A stretch of 21,602 bases of DNA from the NCBI GenBank assembly GCA_905234355.1, contig CAJOHP010000052.1, positions 1-21,602 on the forward strand. Direction: 5' to 3'. The notes under the pieces are model-generated. The model ran no database searches and was not told where the DNA came from. It saw nothing but the letters and a program-made list of their open reading frames with translations. The DNA comes from an uncultured Prevotella sp. (GTDB lineage Bacteria > Bacteroidota > Bacteroidia > Bacteroidales > Bacteroidaceae). Position numbers and translations under genes: made by a program. Positions 9,301 to 16,210 of this stretch are shown in pieces (position 1 is the first letter of the stretch; each line of letters opens with the position of its first letter).

Positions 9301-10405
9301 GCCACCCTACATGGTGCCCACCCTCTGGCACGTGGCCGAGGCACTGCCACTGACCATCAACGGCAAGGTGGACCGCCGCCGCCTCGCCACACTGCCCATC
9401 ACCGCCATAGCCACCACGGCCGACGACACTCCCATGAGCGAAGAGGAGAAGAAATACCGCTCCATCGTGGCACGCGTCATGCAGGTGTCCGAGGAGAGCA
9501 TCTCGCCTGCCGACGACCTCATCGAGCAGACGGGCATGAACTCGCTCTTCGTGCTCGAGCTGGTGCACCAGCTGCGCACCCGCGGCTACGACCTGCACCC
9601 CATCGACGTCTACCGCCAGCGCACCATACGCCGTCTGGTCGACTACGCCAACAGCGCCACCGGGCTCACCAAGGAGCAGACAGACCGGCGCCTGTGCTAC
9701 CTGGCCAACGACGACGACCCGGCCAAGCCCCTGCTCGTCGTGGTGTGCGGCTACCGCTACTACGAGGTGAACTACGGCGACCTGCACCGTGCGCTCAAAG
9801 ACCGCTACACGCTGCTCGTGCTCGAGTCGGCCATCGAGCTGCAGTCCTACCGTCCCGAGTGCGCCGCCACGGCAGATGCCATGATCAGCGAGTACGTGCG
9901 ACTGCTCACACCATACATACGGCAGCGGCCCATCGCCGCCATCACCGGACTGTGCATCGGCGGCGACATCGCACTGCAGCTCGCCGTCCGCCTCGACGAG
10001 CTACACCTCGGACAGCCCGTCGTCTTCGTCATCGACGGCATGGCCGACCGCCCAGCCTACCGCGGCAACACCGGCATCATGGAAGGCGCAGGCATCAGCC
10101 AGGAGACCGACCGGCAGCGCAAGGACTACATCATCAGCTTCTCCAAGACACTGCACCAGCGACGCTACAACGGACGCGTACACCTCTTCATGGCCACACA
10201 GTTTGAGAGCGTGGAGAAGTTCACCGAGCAGGAGGCACGGCAGTTCTTCCCCGTCAATCGCGACAACTGGCAGCGCCTGCAGCCCGGCATCGTCATATCC
10301 TACTACGACTGTGTGCACATGCAGCTCATACACGACCAAGAGACACTACGGCAGATGACCCGCATCATCGACAACGAACTGACAGACCATCAAAACAACC
10401 CATAA
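3386..10405 (+). CDS. Dimodular non-ribosomal peptide synthetase, C-A-T-C-A-T-TE, with Cys thioesterase
   Basis: This 2339-residue NRPS activates and joins two building blocks on carrier-bound phosphopantetheine. Order: C1 (about 1-410), A1 (425-930), T1 (955-1030), C2 (1045-1470), A2 (1485-2003), T2 (2015-2090), TE (2100-2335). C1 has H127-H128-VTS-E132-V133 in place of HHxxxDG, so its activity is doubtful; C2 has intact H1176-H1177-LVT-D1181-G1182. Both A domains keep the core motifs (YTSGTTGHPKG and YTSGTTGKPKG, GYGPTEN and GYGPSEN, YATGD, lysines K921 and K1994). Carrier serines are S992 (LGGSS) and S2053 (TGMNSL). The TE has GLCIGG with C2190 as apparent nucleophile, D2217 and H2311 completing a triad. 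Aligning by eye to GrsA gives codes DLWIVSGIVK (A1) and DANCLGGVVK (A2); I match neither to a known substrate, though A2 looks aliphatic. There is no epimerase, methyltransferase or reductase. The start is fixed by IPLTPQEHSFW, the normal C-domain opening. The RsbW-like gene begins 2 nt after its stop. The product is unknown. Confidence 0.95.
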   Translation: MRHIPLTPQEHSFWLSEQVSGKHNHTAVAFVLGTSHDSARLSHALHLLIAEQPRLRARIVVADGTPCWQEVGPDEWPRLAVSDCPDEQHDAAFERFAHTPFRLDTECACRFMLLRGRRRHLLMIVLHHVTSEVHTVALLCARLSALYAAADATLPSPAPLQSLPVHATTADDAAYWQHYVEQHHADPLTPYFPPSAQAGRITTRQFSFGLLAAQVADTCREQAIGPFRLLAAAWGATLLKVFGQSGLWLNYPVSLRTEVEADVMATFVADQVLHVGADDATTARQMVDAITADRRAARPHQHAALLQTAVGDVLRQEHQSALFNFPLDRRRYSLTLDGEHIPLYKDETTYMPCGLQLDVEGDLSFGIVYACEQYPSFFAPMLADAFCCVLSQMVHDVDTPLSRLVLCPQHDTFNGPVVPVTAAEADLAARFADVARRHAADVAVVSGDEQATFAQLDRWATGVARLVAQTAGRREDASAYVGVFIGRNVCTPAVLLGIWRAGYAYIPLDPENPAERMAHILQDSRPGCVVCQRDLMPQLAAMQLPDDVAVVSYEEALEAAASTEATEHMAPTATEALPDRPAYMMYTSGTTGHPKGAPVTLGAVAAFIDACADHAPVRPGDRQMCFNSIAFDLSVWDMFCPLMAGATVVMASESERRDPRLLLRLADEQQVTHMIVAPAMMSQTDYCPLPHLRYLVLSGEASPLDTVRRWLPVGHVLNGYGPTENTIVCNIHTYLPDDDCATNIGPSLRGTTGYVLDEQRHLVPLGVKGELCVGGRQLTRGYHHRPELNAERFMPNPFASDDERQHRLNDRLYATGDVAYRMPQGDIVYCGRRDSQVKINGHRIELGEIAARIEQYTDVAKAAVIVADRGAGRQLHAFVETASGALDRRALRQWLEGYLPLFMLPASYTLVEHMPMNVNRKVDQRALQALLLSDQGHCEADDTQDDIYHDIALHGSPLQATQRALADIWVPLLGGNTHFTLTDNFLSLGGSSIAIIAMVQLIERQLGVGVSVASVYSHPTIDHLSTLVGNIDAAQQADALGVQAELTVPPHLHSLLLHCALSAEASQAYNLSVALPVPDGATPEVLLWAWNMLRQLQDALRMGAVIGNDGRPHMQVTPYEPLAALPQQHYTSADDLERLQREQTAQPWPFDGRPLCRLVYYTTPQGRQPQLRLYIHHLVTDGWSLWLARQQFVQLVQALMQQKPDDIPLPLHTYREYCRQAAATPTPQATTDYWEHYLSDFDDIRLPYTAATGDTNGLADILPAPLPPDTTRAVQDYCEKHELTLFAFYASAYMIVLARLCQQTGFVVGYPSAGRHDARYTDVMGYFVHTLPLRFTAQRWDDSFPELCRHTMTDARRAADHLADFALLADIAARQGYTDPTMPLIQAMFTLDEHGAGMVADNAEAAQFPLTLTVALGADGQWTALWKYATARLAADSVALMSRCYATLIDHILQAPDSVVARLTMVRPDEQRAILARNTIWPLTTPANATIVSLLRDITAQCPHPWMLKDKHGAMTYAEVDQCSDRLARALLTLSAAQHHATPGGPFTATGHYMLRSKQAVVAMIGIMKAGHVYVPLDITYPADRIRTMVSDSQMQCIVCQRELLPQLQAMQLPEHVAIVCYDDAVASHDAPHDSATDTPATVWPHIRPEDPAYMIYTSGTTGKPKGVVITHANVVALARIGGQGTCNPTADDIVLQFNSYIFDASINDIFSSLLNGARLFCVGKEGRRDPDLLFRQMEEERVTYACIPPALLQGSGKEPTSALRTLLCGGETPSDVVVQRYTRHGTMLNGYGPSENTVVATVNDYRQSGIYTANCIGRQLPGVSCYVLDDHLNLVPPGCPGQLYLGGLQLSPGYHRQPELNSRHFTDNPYVAEADRAHHQNTRLYATGDVVTQDEQGHFFFIGRKDFQVKLRGHRIELADIESTLQRHSGVEHCVVMMVRRGVADQLAAYLACDTPLPTAEQLRDYAAAALPPYMVPTLWHVAEALPLTINGKVDRRRLATLPITAIATTADDTPMSEEEKKYRSIVARVMQVSEESISPADDLIEQTGMNSLFVLELVHQLRTRGYDLHPIDVYRQRTIRRLVDYANSATGLTKEQTDRRLCYLANDDDPAKPLLVVVCGYRYYEVNYGDLHRALKDRYTLLVLESAIELQSYRPECAATADAMISEYVRLLTPYIRQRPIAAITGLCIGGDIALQLAVRLDELHLGQPVVFVIDGMADRPAYRGNTGIMEGAGISQETDRQRKDYIISFSKTLHQRRYNGRVHLFMATQFESVEKFTEQEARQFFPVNRDNWQRLQPGIVISYYDCVHMQLIHDQETLRQMTRIIDNELTDHQNNP

Positions 10406-10407
10406 CT

Positions 10408-10815
10408 ATGCAGAAACATCTCACCCTCCACAACGACGTGCAGCAAGTGACGCTGCTGGCCGACTACATCGACGCCGTGGCCGACGAAGGCGCCCTCGAC
10501 CCCGCCCTGGCCATCAGCCTGAACCTGGCTCTGGAAGAAGCCGTGGCCAACGTCATACTCTACGCCTACCCCGAGGGCACGCAAGGCGACGTAGACATCA
10601 CCACCACCGTGGCCGACGGCGTGCTCACCTTCATCATCGCCGACGAGGGCGTGCCCTTCGACCCCACGCAGAAGGAAGAGGCCGACGTCACCCTCGGCCT
10701 CGAGGAGCGGCCCATCGGCGGCCTCGGCATCTTCCTCGTCAGGCAGATCATGGACACCGTAGGCTATGAGCGCCGCGAAGGCCGCAACATCCTCACCCTG
10801 ACCAAAAAGCTCTAA
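10408..10815 (+). CDS. RsbW-like ATP-binding protein (HATPase_c_2, anti-sigma kinase family)
   Basis: The 135-residue protein consists of one GHKL-type ATPase domain of the RsbW/SpoIIAB class. Such proteins bind a sigma factor or other partner and phosphorylate an STAS-domain antagonist. Visible motifs are the N-box E44-x-x-x-N48 (EEAVANVI), the G1 box D79-x-G81 (IADEGVPFDP), and the G2 box GGLG at 104-107 followed by IFLVRQIMD. Length is typical for the family. It begins 2 nt after the NRPS stop and is probably translationally coupled to it. No STAS antagonist, PP2C phosphatase or sigma factor lies in the window, so its partner is unknown. Because Bacteroidetes generally lack a sigma-B system, its role is probably partner switching with another target. 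Family call is firm, function is inferred. Confidence 0.88.
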   Translation: MQKHLTLHNDVQQVTLLADYIDAVADEGALDPALAISLNLALEEAVANVILYAYPEGTQGDVDITTTVADGVLTFIIADEGVPFDPTQKEEADVTLGLEERPIGGLGIFLVRQIMDTVGYERREGRNILTLTKKL

Positions 10816-10834
10816 AGAAAACGGGAAAACGACG

Positions 10835-12154
10835 ATGAAAAAGATTATCTGGTTATCACTGTGCGCGCTGCTCTCCCTCACCGCGCCCGCACAGACCGTC
10901 GAGCAGGCCGACAGTCTGCACCAGCGGGGACGCGCCCTGCTCAGCGAGGGACAGATAGCCGAAGGCCGCGCCCTCACCCGCCAGGCACTGGAGATGCGCC
11001 GGCAGCTGCTCGGCGAGGTGAGCAAGCCCTACATCACCTCGCTCAACAACCTGGCCATGTCCTACTTCATGGAGAAAGACTACGCCCAGGCACGTGACCT
11101 GCAGGAGCAGGTGGTGGCCCTCTGCCAGCGTCTCAGCCCGCCCCACCCCGACCGCGGCACCTACCTGTTCAACATGGGACGCTTCTGCTACTTCGCCGGC
11201 GACAAGCCCCGCGCCGCCACCATGCTCGAGCAGGCCCTGCCGCTCGTCGAGAAGCACAGCGAGGGCTACGAGCTGGTGCTGCAGATGCTCAGCCTCGTCT
11301 ACGACGACCTGGGCGACACCCAGGGCACCGAGCGCGTCATGGCCCTCATGCTCGAGCACAACAAGAAGGAACTGGAGAAGCCCTGCAACGAGCCACGCTG
11401 CATGCTCGAGCGCGCACAGTACTACGACGTCAGCGGCGACCAGAGCATGGCCCGCGAGTGCTTCATCAAGGTGCTCGCCATGCCCATGGACGATGCGACG
11501 AAGGCACAGGTCCACGAGGCATACGCAAAGTTTGTGTCCGGCTCTGCCCGCGACTTCGCCACCGCCGCCGAATACTTCCGCTCGGCGGCACAGCTGCGCA
11601 AGGCTAAAGAGGGCGAAAACGAGGCCTGGGCACAGCTGACTTATCGCGCAGCCACCAGCGCCTTCCTCGCACAGGACTACGCCCAGGCCAGCGACACCTA
11701 CCGGCAGACCGCCGACTACTACGCCCGCCAGACCACCCCGCAGGCACGCACCAACTGGGCACTCTGCACCAAGGGACTGGGCAACGCCTACAGCGGCATG
11801 AAGCAGTATGCCCAGGCACGCGACTGCTTCCGCCTGCTCGTCGGCCACTACGAGCAGCACGACACGGCCAGTGCCGAATATCCGCGCGCCATCCTGCGCA
11901 TGGCCAAGGCCGAGAAGTATGGCAAGGAGTATGACCCGTCCATAGCCCACCACAAGCAGGCCATGGCCATCTTCTCCCGCCGCGGCATGACCGACGACTA
12001 TGCCGATGCCGCCTCCTCGCTGCAGTTCTGCTATGCCTACGCCCACATACGCGACAGCATAGACCACCGCTACGACCAGGTGCAGCAGCTGCGCCGCCAG
12101 CGCCTCGACACCATCATCGTCAGTGAGAAGAGCCGACTGGACATCACTTCATGA
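10835..12154 (+). CDS. TPR-repeat protein with signal peptide, N-terminal part of a split TPR-CHAT protein
   Basis: The 439-residue product opens with a Sec signal peptide (MKKIIWLSLCALLSLTAPA, probable cleavage after A19) and continues as a series of degenerate tetratricopeptide repeats, for example SLNNLAMSYFMEKDYAQARDL, GLGNAYSGMKQYAQARDCF and the DYAQASDTYRQTADYY segment. TPR helices mediate protein-protein contact; in the TPR-CHAT family they sense a partner that controls the protease domain. The frame ends at a TGA (12152-12154) in the middle of a TPR unit, and the next frame (+1) carries the missing rest. I therefore read this as the N-terminal half of one interrupted gene. It lies 19 nt after the RsbW-like gene and is probably the third gene of the NRPS operon. 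Confidence 0.88.
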   Translation: MKKIIWLSLCALLSLTAPAQTVEQADSLHQRGRALLSEGQIAEGRALTRQALEMRRQLLGEVSKPYITSLNNLAMSYFMEKDYAQARDLQEQVVALCQRLSPPHPDRGTYLFNMGRFCYFAGDKPRAATMLEQALPLVEKHSEGYELVLQMLSLVYDDLGDTQGTERVMALMLEHNKKELEKPCNEPRCMLERAQYYDVSGDQSMARECFIKVLAMPMDDATKAQVHEAYAKFVSGSARDFATAAEYFRSAAQLRKAKEGENEAWAQLTYRAATSAFLAQDYAQASDTYRQTADYYARQTTPQARTNWALCTKGLGNAYSGMKQYAQARDCFRLLVGHYEQHDTASAEYPRAILRMAKAEKYGKEYDPSIAHHKQAMAIFSRRGMTDDYADAASSLQFCYAYAHIRDSIDHRYDQVQQLRRQRLDTIIVSEKSRLDITS

Positions 12155-13841
12155 CTTGTTTACCTGTTATCTCATCTACGCCAACTCCCTGGGCGTCATC
12201 GCCGGAAGCTACGCCATGCAGCAGCGCTACGACAGCTGTCTGGCCTACTACCAGCCCTACATCGCGGCGATGCGCGAGGCCGTGCGCGACGAGTTCCGCG
12301 TGCAGACCGAACGTGAGCGCATGCTCGTCTGGAATAACGTGAAAGACCATGTGGCCGAGATCACCGACCTAATCGCAGAGCTCAACGACGGGCAAGTGTC
12401 AGGCAGGCATGAAGCCAGTGCTTCGGACAGGCATGAAGCCAGTCCCTACATAGCGCTGCTGGCTCCCCTGAGCTACGACGCCCAGCTGCTCTCCAAGGGC
12501 ATACTGCTCAACTCTGCCATCGAGTTCAGCCGCGTGCTCCAGGCACAGGGCGACCCGCAGCTCGCCGCCGCCTACGCACAGCTCAAGGCCAACGACGACG
12601 AGCTGTCGCGACTGCGGCAGCACACACCCGACGCGGCCGACACTGAGCGCATCCTGCAGCTCACGCAGCACAGCCAGGCCCTGCAGCTGCAGCTCTCACG
12701 GGGCTGCGCAGAGTATGCCGACTTCACCAGCTACATAGCCTACAGCTGGCGCGACGTGCAGCAGAAGCTAGGCCCGTCCGACGTGGCCATAGAGTTTGCC
12801 GTGACCAGCAAGACAATGCTGCGCTCTGACCAGCGGCTCGTGGCCCTCGTGCTCACCCGCGACATGGCGGCACCGCAGGCCGTCGTCGTCTGCGACGGTG
12901 AGCAGCTCCAGCAGATGGAGACCGACGTCCGCCTCTTCGACACGCCACAGGCCGCCCGCACCATCTGGGGCCCCCTCATGCCCTGGCTCAAGGACAGGCA
13001 GCGTCTCTTCTTCTCCGCCGACGGCAGCCTGCACCGCATCGGCATAGAGTATCTGCCCGTCGACGGCCGCCCGCTGTCCGAGCAGATGGAGGTCTACCGA
13101 CTCTCATCCACCAAGGTGCTGTGCTATCGCCAGCCGCAGCAGCAGCCCCTCTCGGCGGCACTCTTCGGCGCCATCGACTACGGCCGCACAGAGCACCTCA
13201 GCGCCGACGAGCGCTCCGCCCTCATGGCCCTGCGCGGTTCGAAGCGAGGATTTGCACCGCTGGAGAAGACCCGAGCCGAGGTCGACACCATCGGCGCCAT
13301 GCTGCGCACCGCCGGCATGACGGCCGTAGAGACCTTCACCGGCGCCAAGGCCAGCCGCGAGGCCTTCACCGCCCTGTCCGACACTCGCATAGGGCTGCTA
13401 CACATCTCCACCCACGGCGACTACAAGGAGGAGCACGGACAGACCGACAGCGAGTCGATGAGCCGCAGCCTGCTCGCCTTCGCCGGAGCCAACAGCGGGG
13501 CCGACGGTCTCGTCACCGCAGCCGACATCGCCCGGATGAACCTGCGCCAGTGTCAGCTCGCCGTGCTCTCCGCCTGCCAGACCGCCCTCGGACAGATGGG
13601 CGACGACGGCGTCTTCGGTCTGCAGCGCGGCTTCAAGAATGCCGGTGTCGCCGCCCTGCTGATGAGCCTCAAGCCCGTCTACGACGAGCACACCGCCATG
13701 CTCATGGCCGCCTTCTACCGCCACATGCTCGGCGGCTGCTCCAAGCGCGAGGCACTCGTCAGGGCACAGCAGGAGCTGCGGCAGCAGGGACACACCGACG
13801 CCCGCTACTGGGCCGTCTTCATCCTGCTCGACGCACTCTGA
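12123..13841 (+). CDS. CHAT-domain protease, C-terminal part of the split TPR-CHAT protein
   Basis: The 572-residue frame opens at a GTG (12123) but has no signal peptide. It begins inside a TPR unit (residues 19-50, YANSLGVIAGSYAM and onward). The FRVQTERERMLVWNN segment (58-72) is typical of the TPR-CHAT linker. The CHAT domain, a caspase-related cysteine peptidase fold, spans about 270-572; the His-Cys dyad is intact at H431 (LLHISTHG) and C485 (LSACQTALG), followed by the usual GVFGLQRGFKNAGVAALLMSL. Bacterial CHAT proteases act in several defence and signalling systems, but this general TPR-CHAT type has no known substrate. If made alone it would stay in the cytoplasm; fused to the upstream half it would be exported. 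The GTG start is only the first possible start in this frame and may not be used. Confidence 0.88.
   Translation: MRRADWTSLHDLFTCYLIYANSLGVIAGSYAMQQRYDSCLAYYQPYIAAMREAVRDEFRVQTERERMLVWNNVKDHVAEITDLIAELNDGQVSGRHEASASDRHEASPYIALLAPLSYDAQLLSKGILLNSAIEFSRVLQAQGDPQLAAAYAQLKANDDELSRLRQHTPDAADTERILQLTQHSQALQLQLSRGCAEYADFTSYIAYSWRDVQQKLGPSDVAIEFAVTSKTMLRSDQRLVALVLTRDMAAPQAVVVCDGEQLQQMETDVRLFDTPQAARTIWGPLMPWLKDRQRLFFSADGSLHRIGIEYLPVDGRPLSEQMEVYRLSSTKVLCYRQPQQQPLSAALFGAIDYGRTEHLSADERSALMALRGSKRGFAPLEKTRAEVDTIGAMLRTAGMTAVETFTGAKASREAFTALSDTRIGLLHISTHGDYKEEHGQTDSESMSRSLLAFAGANSGADGLVTAADIARMNLRQCQLAVLSACQTALGQMGDDGVFGLQRGFKNAGVAALLMSLKPVYDEHTAMLMAAFYRHMLGGCSKREALVRAQQELRQQGHTDARYWAVFILLDAL
12146..12172 (+). 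other. Frameshift site joining the TPR and CHAT halves
   Basis: The coding frame changes by +1 within this short stretch. Upstream codons are GC-rich at the third position up to about 12145; downstream the +1 frame is GC-rich from about 12168. The stretch between is unusually AT-rich. Removing one T at 12148-12149 (CTT) would read through as ITHDLF and fuse the halves. UGAC, a weak stop context as at the RF2 site, is present, but the preceding UCA cannot re-pair well in +1, so programmed frameshifting is not well supported. Confidence 0.7.
12404..12443 (+). repeat. Short in-frame direct repeat in the CHAT gene
   Basis: CAGGCATGAAGCCAGT occurs at 12404-12419 and again at 12428-12443, a 24-bp period that keeps the frame and encodes RHEAS twice. 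It sits between the TPR part and the conserved LLSKGILLNS segment, where the protein tolerates insertions. Confidence 0.9.
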
Positions 13842-13849
13842 GAGAAGAA

Positions 13850-13887
13850 AGCCCGTCCCTACTCTATGACGAACTCTATGACGGGCT
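13850..13887 (-). terminator. Terminator of the surface-protein operon at the convergent junction
   Basis: AGCCCGTC (13850-13857) pairs with GACGGGCT (13880-13887) around a 22-nt loop. Read on the - strand the stem is followed by TTCTTCTCTC, a pyrimidine/T-rich tail, so it best suits the - strand operon, whose last stop codon (13859-13861) lies in the loop. It begins only 9 nt after the CHAT stop on the + strand and may also slow that transcript. Confidence 0.6.
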
Positions 13888-16210
13888 GTCCGCTGTCGTC
13901 TGTTGTGATGGTGCCATACTCGCGGCGTGACAGCTTGGAAGTGAGCTCAATGGGTATCTCGAAGAGCTCGTCGATGTCGTAGCCCGTGAGGTAGTAGTCG
14001 CCGGTGATGGCCTGCCTCAGCTCTCGCTCCACGGTATTGTCCCACGACTCGGGGTCGAACTCGAGGTCGACGGTGAAGGGCTCCATGACATCCATGCGCA
14101 CTCCAGAACCTGTCTCCACCTCGATGTAGGGATAAAACTTCACGCTACGCTTGGCTCCGCCGCGGCTGTCGAGCACCTTCCAGCGTATGGGTATGGCCAC
14201 ATCGTCCTGCGAGGGCGGTCCCTCGACGGTGTATAGCTTGCCGGCGGCGCGGAAGCCCCAGCGCTGGATGTACTGCCGTCCGCTGAAGGAGTGTATGGTG
14301 CGGAAGGTCCAGTCGTAGCGTGTCCAGTAGGCGCCGTGGTCGTCGGGGTGGGCGGCCACGCGTCGCCACTGTGCGGTGACGAAGTGTCCGTGGAAGAGCA
14401 TGGAGGGGGTCACGGCCTTGAAGGGCAGGCGGCGGCGGTAGAGGGTGTGGTCGGTGCCCGTGGCGTCGTCGCGCTCTACCATCTGCACCTCCATCTCGTA
14501 GTCGGTCTTGCGCTCCAGTGGCGTGTCGTACTCAGAGCTGCCGAAGTTCCATCCGTACAGGGCGGGCTCGGTGAGGTCCTGTGGCAGCGGTTTGCCGGAG
14601 TCGCGGGTGTAGAGCGGTGTGCTCTCCCAGGGGGCTCCCTTTTTGTAGATATTGTATATGGGTCGCACACTGGCCTGCTGGCTGACGAAGAGTCCGCGGT
14701 CGGGCACCTCAAACGACACGCGGAAGAGTGGCTCCTCGCTGGTGGCGAGGCCGTTGACACACTTCACCTGCAGCAGGTCGAGCGTGGGATAGATGGGCCA
14801 CGACTTCTTGGCGAGGGAGACGGTCAGCCCGTCCTTGATGTTGAGCGCCCTGGCCAGTGCGTCGGTGAAGCTCCAGTCGATGGTGAGACCCTTGAAGAGG
14901 TCGAAGTAGACCTTGCCCTGGGGCGTCAGGTCGAAGGAGAGGGTGAGTGCTCGCTTATAGTCGTTCTCGGGCTTGTTGCTCTTGCCGTCGAGCTTGAACA
15001 CGGGCCCCATGCGGAGGCCTGCGGAGAGTCCCACCTGCGGCACGGCGTTGGGCACGCCCACGTAGAGCTTGACGTCATAGCCGAGCATGAAGCTGGATGA
15101 GAAGGCGAAGTTGGCATCGAAGGAGGAAGAGGAGGCGTCGCCGTCGGAATAGGCTGGCGCGGTGTCGGCGGCTGAGAGGCTGCCGTTGTAGGGGTCTACG
15201 CTCACGCCGTCGGAATAGCCGGGATTGTTGTTGCGGGCGTAGTAGGTGATGTGGCTCTTCTTGCTGAAGGTCTTGCTGACGCTGCCCGAGAGCGACATAT
15301 TGAAGTCGGCGGCGGCGCCCATCGAGACGAAGAGTGCGAGCTCGGGCACGAGACACTGCGAGATGGTGAGCTTCTTCTTGATCTCGGGCCTGATGTCGAG
15401 CAGGTCTACCTCGAGGGCCATGCTGCCGGTGGCGCTGACCACAAACTGCATCTCGTAGCCCAGGGTGAGCTCGAAGTCGAGCATCCTGGAGTCGATATCG
15501 AAGTCGCCCCCAGCCTTGACGATGGGCTTGACCTTTATCTGCACGTCGCCGGTGAGGTCGACAGCGCCCTTGACGGGTCCGTCCTTCAGTCCCTTTGTGT
15601 CGAACTTCACGTGGTTGCCTCGCGGCACGCTCCAGCCCTTGGCATAGGCCACGGCGTTGAGCAGGTCTATCACGTCGAGGGTGATCCACCCGGGCGAGTA
15701 GTCGCTCACCTGCACGGCGCGGGTGCGCTGGCTGCTGGCTGTGGTGCTGTCGGCCACGATGGCGCTGTCGGCCACCTCGACACTGTCATTGAAGTGGACG
15801 TGCAGGTGCTTGTAGGCATCGTCGAGGGGTGCACGCTCCAGGCGCAGGGCGTAGAGCATGCCCTTGCGCGAGACCTGCACCACGCGGTGGCAGAGACCGT
15901 AGGGGAGCTGGTCGCTCACGGGGGCGGCCAGCACACGGCCGGCGGAGGGCAGCAGGTCGTCGGGCGTGAAGTCCTCCATGTAGAGCGTGCCCGTGTCGTA
16001 GTCCATGCTGCTGACGTAGGTGAGCGACAGGTCGTCGAACAAGTAGGTGTCGGCCTGATACTGATAGTCTAGGTCGTACTTGGGCTTCTTCACATGCACC
16101 ACCTCCCTGAAGCCGGGGGCCTCGGGCAGGTCGCGCAGGTCGTGGTCCAGCAGCGTGCAGCCGGTGAGCAGTAGGGCGAAGAGGAGCAGGTAAACGTTCT
16201 TGGCGGTCAT
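13859..16210 (-). CDS. Large lipoprotein of unknown function (783 residues)
   Basis: The product opens with a lipoprotein signal peptide: MTAKNVYLLLFALLLTGC, with lipobox LTGC and acylated C18. Exposure on the outer membrane is likely for a Bacteroidetes lipoprotein but the sequence does not prove it. Residues about 190-480 alternate in a way that suggests a beta-rich body (for example LELTLGYEMQFVVSATGSM type strands and a serine-rich loop, DASSSSFDANF, near 355). Residues about 510-640 contain FN3-like strands; 640-783 are also beta-rich. I do not recognise the family. It is the last of four genes on this strand. The likely stop of the preceding Ig-like gene is only 9 nt before its ATG, if an A8 run is read as A7. 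Function is unknown; membership in a surface assembly is inferred from its neighbours. Confidence 0.88.
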   Translation of the reverse strand: MTAKNVYLLLFALLLTGCTLLDHDLRDLPEAPGFREVVHVKKPKYDLDYQYQADTYLFDDLSLTYVSSMDYDTGTLYMEDFTPDDLLPSAGRVLAAPVSDQLPYGLCHRVVQVSRKGMLYALRLERAPLDDAYKHLHVHFNDSVEVADSAIVADSTTASSQRTRAVQVSDYSPGWITLDVIDLLNAVAYAKGWSVPRGNHVKFDTKGLKDGPVKGAVDLTGDVQIKVKPIVKAGGDFDIDSRMLDFELTLGYEMQFVVSATGSMALEVDLLDIRPEIKKKLTISQCLVPELALFVSMGAAADFNMSLSGSVSKTFSKKSHITYYARNNNPGYSDGVSVDPYNGSLSAADTAPAYSDGDASSSSFDANFAFSSSFMLGYDVKLYVGVPNAVPQVGLSAGLRMGPVFKLDGKSNKPENDYKRALTLSFDLTPQGKVYFDLFKGLTIDWSFTDALARALNIKDGLTVSLAKKSWPIYPTLDLLQVKCVNGLATSEEPLFRVSFEVPDRGLFVSQQASVRPIYNIYKKGAPWESTPLYTRDSGKPLPQDLTEPALYGWNFGSSEYDTPLERKTDYEMEVQMVERDDATGTDHTLYRRRLPFKAVTPSMLFHGHFVTAQWRRVAAHPDDHGAYWTRYDWTFRTIHSFSGRQYIQRWGFRAAGKLYTVEGPPSQDDVAIPIRWKVLDSRGGAKRSVKFYPYIEVETGSGVRMDVMEPFTVDLEFDPESWDNTVERELRQAITGDYYLTGYDIDELFEIPIELTSKLSRREYGTITTDDSGQPVIEFVIE
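13861..13883. repeat. 12-bp tandem duplication at the end of the 783-residue lipoprotein gene
   Basis: ACTCTATGACG occurs at 13861-13871 and 13873-13883, and encodes the repeated VIE at the C-terminus (VIEFVIE). It falls within the loop and 3' arm of the predicted terminator. Confidence 0.85.

Noticed and set aside
7648..10206. 852-codon open frame on the + strand overlapping the NRPS gene
   Set aside because: Arg/His/Pro-rich alternative frame of high-GC DNA; no recognisable motif, while the NRPS frame holds A2, T2 and TE.
12146..12158. Programmed +1 frameshift of the RF2 type
   Set aside because: The stop context UGAC is similar, but the codon before it is UCA, which would have to re-pair with CAU; no upstream Shine-Dalgarno-like stimulator was seen.
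12151..12342. ATG overlapping the TGA of the TPR half (ATGA), suggesting coupled re-initiation
   Set aside because: That ATG is in the third frame and leads to a 63-codon Ser/Thr/Pro-rich shadow, not to the CHAT frame.
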